Shown piece after piece: positions 1 to 6,811 of a DNA stretch of 64,000 nt (position 1 is the stretch's first letter; every line of letters begins with the position of its first letter). The translations under genes were made by a program, and so were the position numbers. Under the pieces are notes generated by a model, which worked only from the letters and a program-made list of their open reading frames with translations, had not been told where the DNA came from and did no database searches. This DNA comes from Arthrobacter sp. C2 (GTDB lineage Bacteria; Actinomycetota; Actinomycetes; Actinomycetales; Micrococcaceae), in contig CP042428.1 in assembly GCA_024207135.1 (NCBI GenBank), positions 1,550,001-1,614,000 on the forward strand, read 5' to 3'.

Positions 1-899
1 TGGTTGCGGCCGGTGATTTCCTCCACGCCCAGCAACCCCCTCGGGCCCGGGCGACGGCGCCGGATGGCGCTGGCGCGCAGGATCTCGACGGTGAGCAGAT
101 ACAGGCCCAGCCAGCCAATAGCCGCAAGCATGCCCGCGCGACCGCCGGCGAGCGCGGGGACCAGGATCCCTCCGGCGAAGCCGAGGAACAACAAGTAGCG
201 CACCAGTCCGCGTCCGCGGGCACGGGCCCGGGCCCAGCCGCCGGCCAGCGCCGCCACCGGCACCAGGAGCACCAGCAGCGCGACCCTCCACCACTCAGGC
301 GAGTCGCTGCCGCGCACCATGGCCGCAACGAAGAGTCCGGCGAGAATGATGTTGAGCTCCAGCAGGAACCAGGCGAGGAAACGGAAAGAACCCACCCGCC
401 CGGCGGAATCGTCGCGGATCTCCAGCGGCGGGTAGGAGCGGGTGTACCAGTCCATCGCGGAGAGGTCGATCCGGTTGCATTCGAAGACGTTGAAGCCGGC
501 AGGGCTTGCCGGGTCCCGGGCCGCTGCCCGTTTCTCCCTGGCCCGGGCCGCTGCCGCGGTGCGGGCCTTGGGCTCGGCGCGCACGCGGTCCCGTTCACGG
601 TCGCTTGCGGCTCGTGCCGCCTCGGCACCGTCCCGCGCTTCCGCCTCATTCCTGCCCCGGGCTTCGGCGGTGCGCCGCTGCTGCTCGGCCTGACCGGCGA
701 GCGCGGCGTCGAAGGCGGCCCGCAACCTGTCGTCGGCCAACACCCGCAGGGCCTCGTTCAACGACTTGGCCATCGCGTCGGTGGCACCTCCGGCATCCGG
801 GTGGTGTTCACGCATCAGGGCACGGTGGGCCGCCCTGATCACCGACACCGGTGCCGTGCTGCTCACGCGCAGCACGTCGTAGTGGTTGGCGGCGCTCAT
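1..899 (-). CDS. J-domain membrane protein, C-terminus cut by window edge
   Basis: The frame opens with ATG at 899 and stays open to position 1, so the 3' end lies outside the window. Residues 1-60 read as a J domain, with the HPD signature in REHHPDAGG and a following helix ending in LADDRLRAAFDAAL. An Ala/Arg-rich, charged linker (about 70-125) follows, then a hydrophobic part with at least three membrane segments (about residues 155-290). The J domain would stimulate an Hsp70 partner (DnaK), here apparently tethered at the membrane. There is no DnaJ zinc-finger domain, so this is not the housekeeping DnaJ. It is divergent from the DUF427 gene. Substrate unknown. Confidence 0.7.
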   Translation of the reverse strand, partial: MSAANHYDVLRVSSTAPVSVIRAAHRALMREHHPDAGGATDAMAKSLNEALRVLADDRLRAAFDAALAGQAEQQRRTAEARGRNEAEARDGAEAARAASDRERDRVRAEPKARTAAAARAREKRAAARDPASPAGFNVFECNRIDLSAMDWYTRSYPPLEIRDDSAGRVGSFRFLAWFLLELNIILAGLFVAAMVRGSDSPEWWRVALLVLLVPVAALAGGWARARARGRGLVRYLLFLGFAGGILVPALAGGRAGMLAAIGWLGLYLLTVEILRASAIRRRRPGPRGLLGVEEITGRN

Positions 900-1151
900 G
901 TGGATGCGCCGCCGCGGCCGAAGAATCGCACACCAAACACGACGCCCCCAATCCCCCGTTCGTGGTCCCCAAGACCAGCGCACTGCATCCGTGATGTCCT
1001 CCCGAATCTACCAACAAGTGGGCCGTTTGTTTAGGGTTGGGCGCCGGCATGCTTCCGGCTCCCGCAGCAGGCCGTGCCCCCTTTCGCGAGCACTTCACAT
1101 GAGTCAACACCGGCCCTTGACCGCGGAGCGGCGCGCGCGCATACTGACGCC

Positions 1152-1952
1152 GTGGCCACCCGAATCTCAGACCTGATCAACCAGTCCCTGCCCGTGCTCC
1201 GGTACGAACCGACACAGAAACGGGTGCGGGCCAGCTTCAAAGGGACCCCGGTCCTTGACACCTCCTCCGCCGTGCTGGTGTGGGAACCGCGGCGCGTCGT
1301 GCCGATCTACGCGGTCCCCGAATCCAATGTGCAGGCCCACCTGGCGCTGACGGCCGGAACCGGCCCCGGGGTCCCGGACAAGGCCGGGATCCTGACCCCG
1401 GATGACCCCTTCGCGCTGCACACCGCCGAAGGGGCTGCGCTGGATGTCGAGGTCGGCGGGCGCACGCTTCCGGGCGCGGCCTTCCGGCTGTCGGACCCCG
1501 TGCTGCAGGGCTTCGTCGCCTTCGACTTCCGGGCGTTCGATTGGCGCGAGGAGGACGAGCCCATCGATGCGCACCCGCGCGATCCCTTCAAGCGGGTCGA
1601 CGTCCTGGCCTCGAGCAGGCACTTGCGCATCGAGCTCGAGGGGATGCTGCTGGCCGAGACCCGGCACCCCAGGCTGCTCTTCGAGACGCACGTTCCCACC
1701 CGCTACTACCTGCGGCCCGGCGAGGTCCAGTGGGATGCGCTTGTGGCCACGGACAGTTCCAGCAAGTGCCCCTACAAGGGCACGGCCCATTACTGGGCCC
1801 CGGCAAGCGGCGGCCGGGACGTGGCGTGGAGCTACGCCAACCCGTTTCCCGAGGCCGCCGCGATCGCCGGACTCGTGTGCTTCTACAGCGAGCGGACCGA
1901 TTTCATCCTCGACGGCAAGCGCCTGGGGCGCCCGCATACGCCCTTTGACTAG
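1152..1952 (+). CDS. DUF427 domain protein
   Basis: 266 residues from the GTG at 1152; an upstream in-frame extension exists but is low-complexity and unlikely. Two DUF427-type beta-rich modules are visible: the N-terminal half has VLVWEPRRVVPIYAVP, and the C-terminal half has LLFETHVPTRYYLRPGEV, SSKCPYKGTAHYWA and WSYANPFPEAAAIAGLVCFY. These are hallmarks of the family (PF04248). DUF427 proteins are widespread in actinobacteria and have no settled biochemical role. No signal peptide or membrane segment is seen, so it is probably cytosolic. Monocistronic, convergent with the GNAT gene. Family call is firm; function unknown. Confidence 0.85.
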   Translation: MATRISDLINQSLPVLRYEPTQKRVRASFKGTPVLDTSSAVLVWEPRRVVPIYAVPESNVQAHLALTAGTGPGVPDKAGILTPDDPFALHTAEGAALDVEVGGRTLPGAAFRLSDPVLQGFVAFDFRAFDWREEDEPIDAHPRDPFKRVDVLASSRHLRIELEGMLLAETRHPRLLFETHVPTRYYLRPGEVQWDALVATDSSSKCPYKGTAHYWAPASGGRDVAWSYANPFPEAAAIAGLVCFYSERTDFILDGKRLGRPHTPFD

Positions 1953-1974
1953 CCGGGACCGCCAACCGGAAAGG

Positions 1975-2523
1975 CTAGGTCAGGTCGATGGCAAAGCGGC
2001 GCTCGAGCAAGGCCGGAGTGAACCGCGCATCTTCCCTCGTGGTTCCGGTGTCGTGCCAGCCGTGGCGCTCGTACAGGTCCATGGCCCGCCGGTTCCCCTC
2101 GGCCACCCACAGGTAGGCGGTCCCGTATCCCAGCCGGCGCAGCTCGGCAGTGGCCTCGAGCAACAGCACGGTTCCCAACGCGCGGCCCCAGCAGGCCGGG
2201 AGAAGGTTCAGCGCATACAGCTCCCCGGTGCCCTGGGCGGATTCCTCCCGCGGCACTCCGAACTGGCAAAAACCCACGACCTCGCCGTCCACGACCGCCA
2301 CCAGGGGCTTCTCCCCGGTGTCCCGCCCGAGCGAGTGCGCCCAGCGGCCGGAGATCTGCTGCACGTTCATGGATTCCAGGAACGCAGCATCGATGATGCC
2401 GGCGTAGGCCGCCCTCCAGACCTGGACCAAGGCCTCGGCCAGGGCCCCGGCATCGGGCCCAACAGCCCGGCGCGCGAGGCCGGCGTTCTCCGGGTTCAGG
2501 TTCTGGTTCGCGGCGGGTTCCAT
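1975..2523 (-). CDS. GNAT family N-acetyltransferase
   Basis: About 182 residues from the ATG at 2523; a GTG at 2586 would add 21 residues, and neither start has a clear ribosome-binding site. The GNAT fold is seen in order: N-terminal helix (VQVWRAAYAGIIDAAFL), central strands (PLVAVVDGEVVGFCQFG), the ELYALNLLPACWGRALGTVLL acetyl-CoA-binding region (the usual R/Q-x-x-G-x-G/A loop is replaced by a WGRALGT variant), and the C-terminal YLWVAEGNRRAMDLYERHGW strand-helix typical of RimI-like enzymes. It probably acetylates a small molecule or protein amine; substrate unknown. Ends 22 bases from the DUF427 stop (convergent). Confidence 0.85.
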   Translation of the reverse strand: MEPAANQNLNPENAGLARRAVGPDAGALAEALVQVWRAAYAGIIDAAFLESMNVQQISGRWAHSLGRDTGEKPLVAVVDGEVVGFCQFGVPREESAQGTGELYALNLLPACWGRALGTVLLLEATAELRRLGYGTAYLWVAEGNRRAMDLYERHGWHDTGTTREDARFTPALLERRFAIDLT

Positions 2524-2690
2524 GGGGGCAATGCCAACGCGCGGCCCGTTCTTGTGACCCGCGGTGTCCCGCAGCCCGGGGTTCACGCTTCAAGGTGCCG
2601 GACCCTGGCAGTGGCGTAAAATCGGCAGCGGAGCCGGAAGGTTTTTTGCCGGAGCCACTGTCCCACCCGCAACTCTCTTGACTGGGTTCC

Positions 2691-3131
2691 ATGACCAAGC
2701 CGCATGTCCGTTTCGCCGCAGTCCTCGCCGCTGCCTACCTTTTGGCTCTGCTGCTGATTGCCTTTTGGCCCACCCCGGTGGATCGCCCGGTGAGCGGAAA
2801 CCTTTCAAGCATTCTGGGCTGGTTGCATGCCCACGGGCTGCCGTTGTTCATCGGCTACAACAAGGTCGAGTTTGCCGCGAACATCGGCCTTTTTGTGCCG
2901 TTCGGATACATCGCGGGGATCCGGAGCCGGATGTGGTGGCATCCTCTCGCGGCGGGCTTCGCGGCCTCATTCTTCATCGAGTTAGGGCAGGAGATCTTCT
3001 TGCCCCAGCGGTTCTCGTCCCTGCTCGATGTCGTGGCCAATACCATCGGTGCGGGACTGGGTTTCGCGCTCTTTGCCCTGCTGCAGGCCGTGCACCTTCG
3101 AGGGCAAGAATCGGTTGAACCGGTTCGGTAG
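2691..3131 (+). CDS. VanZ-like membrane protein
   Basis: 146 residues with four predicted membrane helices (about 8-26, 55-77, 85-105, 112-133). Conserved VanZ-family positions are present: N near the start of TM2 (EFAANIGLFVPFGY), E and Q in TM3 (FFIELGQEIFLPQRFSSLLDVVANTIGAGLGF). VanZ proteins are small integral membrane proteins; the founding member gives low-level teicoplanin resistance, and most chromosomal homologues have no known role. It is a single gene with no vancomycin-resistance neighbours, so a resistance role should not be assumed. Confidence 0.85.
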   Translation: MTKPHVRFAAVLAAAYLLALLLIAFWPTPVDRPVSGNLSSILGWLHAHGLPLFIGYNKVEFAANIGLFVPFGYIAGIRSRMWWHPLAAGFAASFFIELGQEIFLPQRFSSLLDVVANTIGAGLGFALFALLQAVHLRGQESVEPVR

Positions 3132-3528
3132 CCGAGCCCGCCCGAAATTCGGCGCATTTCGTGCTCGTTCGAACAGCGAACCGGCCGCCATGACGTGGTC
3201 CCGACGACTGCTGCCGGCCGGACCACTCACAAGCCCAATACCAAAGGTGGTTCGAGTCCAACCCCCTGGATAGGCATCGTCAACGACCCACGGCTGCCGC
3301 AGCGTGGACTTGGGGGCCGACCCACGTATCGCGGGATGCGGTCTTGGTATGTTTCCGGCCAGCCTTGGCATGTGACGCGGCCTGCGGGGCGACAAATGCA
3401 GGTGTCCGGCCGGGATACACCGACCGGACAACGTCATTCTTGATGCACGGGAGAACATTCTCGACACCATGAGCTTGCTGCGTCCATTCCGGGGCCTTGC
3501 CTTCGAGGCACTCCCGTGCGCGGAAAAC
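3132..3528. other. Gene-free interval with one hairpin
   Basis: No convincing gene in about 400 bases between the VanZ gene and the peptide gene. It holds an imperfect inverted repeat at 3403-3430 (listed separately). Around 3244-3270 there is a short stretch resembling a tRNA T-arm (GGTGGTTCGAGTCC) with no matching anticodon or acceptor arm. Confidence 0.5.
3403..3430. terminator. Inverted repeat, possible terminator of the peptide gene or vanZ-like gene
   Basis: TGTCCGG-C-CGG at 3403-3413 pairs with CCG-A-CCGGACA at 3420-3430, with one mismatch and a 6-base loop. It lies about 100 bases past the peptide stop (- strand) and 270 bases past the VanZ-like stop (+ strand). No clear T tract on either side, so termination is inferred only. 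Confidence 0.4.
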
Positions 3529-3744
3529 CTACAGCGGCCAGTTGTTGTTTCCGGCGGTGGTACTCGTGCCGCCATTCAGGGTCTCGTATTGCAAGGGCCA
3601 GTTGTTGTTCCCGCCCAGCGTCTTGGTAATACCGATGCTCTGCACCGACCCGCTGTCTGACCGCACAACGTCACCGGCACCACCGGCGACAACTGCCCCG
3701 GCAATAAGCATTGCGGCAAGGGCCGAACCCAGGATCTTCTTCAC
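3529..3744 (-). CDS. Small secreted peptide precursor with two NNNWPL repeats
   Basis: 71 residues from a GTG at 3744, preceded by GGAG at a 7-base distance. Residues 1-24 form a good Sec signal peptide: KK at the start, an Ala/Leu/Val core, then AVVAGGAG. The exported part of about 47 residues has no Cys and carries two copies of one motif: LGGNNNWPL at 43-51 and AGNNNWPL at 64-71. The second copy is exactly the C-terminus. Each is preceded about ten residues earlier by a TL dipeptide, suggesting an internal duplication, and the DNA repeats too (GGCCAGTTGTTGTT at about 3535 and 3598). A short mature peptide with duplicated cores and a free C-terminal core is the plan of Phr-type export/re-import signals. 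It is divergent from a TPR protein. No homologue is recognised; coding status rests on the signal peptide, RBS and repeat logic. Confidence 0.65.
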   Translation of the reverse strand: MKKILGSALAAMLIAGAVVAGGAGDVVRSDSGSVQSIGITKTLGGNNNWPLQYETLNGGTSTTAGNNNWPL

Positions 3745-3857
3745 GTATTCTCCATCTCATTCAGAATTCGGGCGAGTGTTCGGAGCATTGCCCATATTTG
3801 CCGCACCCGGGAACGGGACGACAGCCCCACGGGATATCCTAGCGCTCACCTGATGTT
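3745..3857. promoter_or_regulatory. Shared divergent promoter region, peptide / TPR gene
   Basis: 113 bases separate the two divergent starts. The segment contains the palindrome GGATATCC (3832-3839), next to the TPR gene, which could serve as an operator. No confident -10/-35 pair could be assigned on either strand. Joint regulation is inferred from the layout. Confidence 0.35.
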
Positions 3858-4958
3858 TTGGAGTTGAATTCGTCATCGGATTTCATGGAACCACTGCCCT
3901 TCGAGGATTTGCCGGAAGCCCGGCGGTGGGAGTACATGAGGGTGGCCGCCACCGGATGCAGCATAATTGAGATTATGCACCACCCCTCCGCCGAAGCCCG
4001 CGCCGCCAAGGCGGAAGCGCACCACCGCAGGATTCGGAATTCGGGAGACCAGCAGCAGGTGCTCGAAGCCGCCCGGGAGTGCGCCAGAATCTATGCGTCG
4101 ATGGGCGATCGGGTCAAGGAATCCGTTTTCCTCTACGACATGGGAAAAAGCCAGGTGTTAACGGGTGCCTATATGGCTGCCTTCCAAACCGCGGAAACTA
4201 TCCTCGCTTTTCCCCGGATACAAAACGACCCGGTGTTCAAGGCCCAGGTATTGATCCTGCGTGCAGCAGCTCTTCGCAACCAAGCACATCACGAAGAGGC
4301 CGTGGACACCGCGCGCACGGCGTTGGCCGTCTTGTCCGACGTCAAAGACCGACACGAAGCACGAGCTGAAGCGTACCAAGGAATCATTGCCTGCCTGGTC
4401 GAGGCTGGCCGCGCCGACGAGGCCTGGGCTGTCCGTGACCTGTTGTCTGCCACCTTGGAACACGTGGAAGACACTATGTTGGCTGGCCAGGGCTTCTGGA
4501 CATTGGGAAACCTCGCATTCGCCAAGGGCCACGAGGCCGAGGGCAACGCCTACCACGAGTGCGCGGCTGACCACCTCCAACAGGTCAATGACATCCACAT
4601 GTGGGCACGGTTCAACAATGCGAGCGCCGATGTGCAGCTCCAGGCGGGAGTCGCCAACGAGCGCACCGATGACTGCATTATCCGTGCCCAGCTTGCTTAC
4701 GACATCATCGGAGGAAGTGCGGTGGAGCTACTGGGCCTGGCCGGAACCCGGGCACGGTGGTATGTGGCCAACGGAGAGCTAGAGAAAGCGTCCTCGTTGC
4801 TGGAGCGAGCACTGTCCGACGCCTATGGCTCCGGGGCACCGGAAGACGCCTCGGTGCATCGGCTCTGGTCGGAAATCCTCCACGCCACGGGGCGTTTCGA
4901 GGATGCGCACCGGGAAAGCGTGCGCGCTGCCCTGATTGAAGCGGACACGGGCAGCTGA
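3858..4958 (+). CDS. TPR-repeat protein, Rap-like candidate peptide receptor
   Basis: 366 residues from a TTG at 3858; an ATG at 3885 (357 residues) is an equally possible start. A stop at 3840 in the same frame excludes a longer N-terminus, so there is no room for a helix-turn-helix domain. From residue 50 to the end the protein is a run of helix-turn-helix hairpins with TPR spacing (for example AYMAAFQTAETILAF, EEAVDTARTALAVL, GHEAEGNAYHECAADHLQ, GELEKASSLLERALSD): about six repeats after an N-terminal helical bundle. Length and plan match Bacillus Rap proteins (about 370-390 residues, N-terminal bundle plus TPRs, no DNA-binding domain) and the TPR half of RRNPP receptors. Sequence similarity to Rap is not evident. 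It is paired with the NNNWPL peptide gene. A peptide-sensing role is inference. Confidence 0.7.
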   Translation: MELNSSSDFMEPLPFEDLPEARRWEYMRVAATGCSIIEIMHHPSAEARAAKAEAHHRRIRNSGDQQQVLEAARECARIYASMGDRVKESVFLYDMGKSQVLTGAYMAAFQTAETILAFPRIQNDPVFKAQVLILRAAALRNQAHHEEAVDTARTALAVLSDVKDRHEARAEAYQGIIACLVEAGRADEAWAVRDLLSATLEHVEDTMLAGQGFWTLGNLAFAKGHEAEGNAYHECAADHLQQVNDIHMWARFNNASADVQLQAGVANERTDDCIIRAQLAYDIIGGSAVELLGLAGTRARWYVANGELEKASSLLERALSDAYGSGAPEDASVHRLWSEILHATGRFEDAHRESVRAALIEADTGS

Positions 4959-4983
4959 CCCGTCCTGACGCGGCGAATCCCGG

Positions 4984-6549
4984 CTAGGGCTTCTTCTGCG
5001 ATTCCTTGAGGATTTCGCTGACTTGCCCGTTTGCCAAACGGGACCACGGAGAATCCGCTGAGCCTTGCGCCGCGGCTTCGGGGTTCTGGGCCTGGTTCCA
5101 CCATTTGGCCTCGAAAATCCGGCCGTCAAACAAGATCCGTTCCCCCTTGTCATACACCTTGGTGGACGACCAGGCCGGATAGAGTCCTGTGGGCACCGCG
5201 ACGGGGATTTCCGGCTTGTCTCCGGGAAGCACAGGTCCAATCAAGCTCCATGGGATCGCTCGCGCGTCACTGGCCGGAAGATCCGGTATTTCCCCCTGGG
5301 TCCACCATTTTGCCTCGTAAACGTTGCCGCGCCAGACGACGCGTTCCGATTTGGGGTAGGCGGATTCGGTGTTCCATACCGGGTAGGGGCTCTTCGCGGG
5401 GTCATCGACGATGGCAGTCTCCACGGGGGCTTCAACTGGAGCGTCATTGGTCGCCACCGGGCGGTCGGAGGAATCTAGGTCGGCCGCAAGCGTCCGTGCA
5501 AAGGCACCGTCTTCCTGGGTGACGCCGCTGCAGTTATTCGATACCCGTTTCAGATCCGGGAAGTTCGGTCCGCAGTCGGCATCTCTGTTGGCCGACCACA
5601 TCGAAAGCCGTCCTATGCCGTTGGTCGTGGAAAATTCCTTTAATGCCCTCGCGTCGTCCAGCGTGAATATCTCTCCAAGCAAGTCGTTCTGACCGATCAT
5701 GGGGGTGAGCCCAATCTTGGCCCAGAGGGTGCGATCCCCTATTTCCTGTCCGAGCTGGGAATAGAGCGCCTTGATCTGCTGGTGTGCGCTACGTGCCCCT
5801 TGTTCCGAGGCCGAGGCCATGCTCTGGCCCGCTGAACGAGTATCGCCGAAGTTCATGGTCATGAGATTCACGCCTGCGAGGTCGACGCCGCCTTCGAGGA
5901 GCCGCTTGACCTCGCCCAGTCCGGATTCCGTCAGCCCCCGGGTGTCCACAGGAAGCGTCACCCAGACCTCCACTGGTTTTCCCGACTCCATAGCACGGGA
6001 TTGAAGTGCCGACACAGCTGAAGCACGGCGCAACGAAGCGGCGGCATCCTCGAGGTCGTTTCCCTCGACGTCCAGGTCCAGGGTGGTGGAACCGTATCGC
6101 TGGAGGAACGATTCGTATCCGTCAATGATCTTTTGCTCATCGGTGCAGGCGGTGGCCAGTTCGTCGTTGTTCAACCCGCCGGTGGAGATCACGATTTCGC
6201 CGCCTTGTTCATGCACCCGGGCCACCTTACGGTCCAGGTCGAACGTCTCGTTGGCGCTGTCCATGCTGTAGTAGCCGCCCCACGAATTCGCACAGCTGTC
6301 CTTGGGATCGGCCACGGCGAACCCAAGAACCACGCGTTGTCCAGGTACTAGGTTTTGGGCAATCGGATAGAACGGCGTCGATGTCGCATCGACGTAGGAC
6401 CCGAACCAGCGTCCCGTATCAGCTGCTCTGGCCGAGTCGCGGGATGTGTTCCAGTAATACGTTCCAGCGGCCACCAGCCCGGCAATCGCCAGGGCAAGAG
6501 CCGCCACCCGGACCCATGAAAGGCGTCTGCCCGTGGTCAAGTTAGACAC
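4984..6549 (-). CDS. Membrane-anchored GH18 chitinase-like protein with two CBM5/12 modules
   Basis: 521 residues. An N-terminal signal anchor spans about 12-31. The GH18 barrel runs from about 45 to 370, with the catalytic motif DLDVE at 158-162 (family pattern DxxDxDxE; its first Asp is replaced by Thr) and the substrate-side MTMNFGD strand typical of bacterial GH18 enzymes. Two chitin-binding modules follow (about 388-425 and 458-495), each with the family order W...AY/VY...ERV/ERI...G...(Y/F)EAKWW. The short GH18 barrel resembles chitinase-D-like domains. It should hydrolyse chitin or another beta-1,4-GlcNAc polymer outside the membrane. Divergent from the GT2 operon and just downstream (convergent) of the TPR gene: it may trim the polymer made next door or degrade external chitin. 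Confidence 0.88.
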   Translation of the reverse strand: MSNLTTGRRLSWVRVAALALAIAGLVAAGTYYWNTSRDSARAADTGRWFGSYVDATSTPFYPIAQNLVPGQRVVLGFAVADPKDSCANSWGGYYSMDSANETFDLDRKVARVHEQGGEIVISTGGLNNDELATACTDEQKIIDGYESFLQRYGSTTLDLDVEGNDLEDAAASLRRASAVSALQSRAMESGKPVEVWVTLPVDTRGLTESGLGEVKRLLEGGVDLAGVNLMTMNFGDTRSAGQSMASASEQGARSAHQQIKALYSQLGQEIGDRTLWAKIGLTPMIGQNDLLGEIFTLDDARALKEFSTTNGIGRLSMWSANRDADCGPNFPDLKRVSNNCSGVTQEDGAFARTLAADLDSSDRPVATNDAPVEAPVETAIVDDPAKSPYPVWNTESAYPKSERVVWRGNVYEAKWWTQGEIPDLPASDARAIPWSLIGPVLPGDKPEIPVAVPTGLYPAWSSTKVYDKGERILFDGRIFEAKWWNQAQNPEAAAQGSADSPWSRLANGQVSEILKESQKKP

Positions 6550-6811
6550 AACAATCTCAATTCATAACAATTGACGGCTCACTGAAAACGCGGCAAACGG
6601 TGGGGCCCATTTCGTCCAGGAGTAATCCATCAGAATAAGGCGAATCTCATCGCAAGGAAATTGTGCTCTCACCTGCCCCAAGGCCCCACGTCTCCCCGAG
6701 ACGCGTAATTCAGATCACTGCTGAATCATACGCTATGATCAGTTTTTGAAATGCATTGCGGGTCGCAGAATCCCCAAGTGCTGAAACGAGATTGCTTGGG
6801 GGCAAATCAGT
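6550..6811. promoter_or_regulatory. Divergent promoter region, GH18 / GT2 operon, with leader hairpin
   Basis: A TATGAT -10-like box lies at 6734-6739 for the GT2 operon; the matching -35 is poor. In the resulting leader, CCCCAAG (6772-6778) pairs with CTTGGGG (6795-6801). The right arm is also the only Shine-Dalgarno-like G run before the TTG start at 6812. The hairpin could hide the ribosome site. Confidence 0.4.

Noticed and set aside
3240-3275. tRNA-like T-arm (GGTGGTTCGAGTCC)
   Set aside because: No anticodon arm, D arm or acceptor stem pairs with it; the T stem itself has a mismatch.
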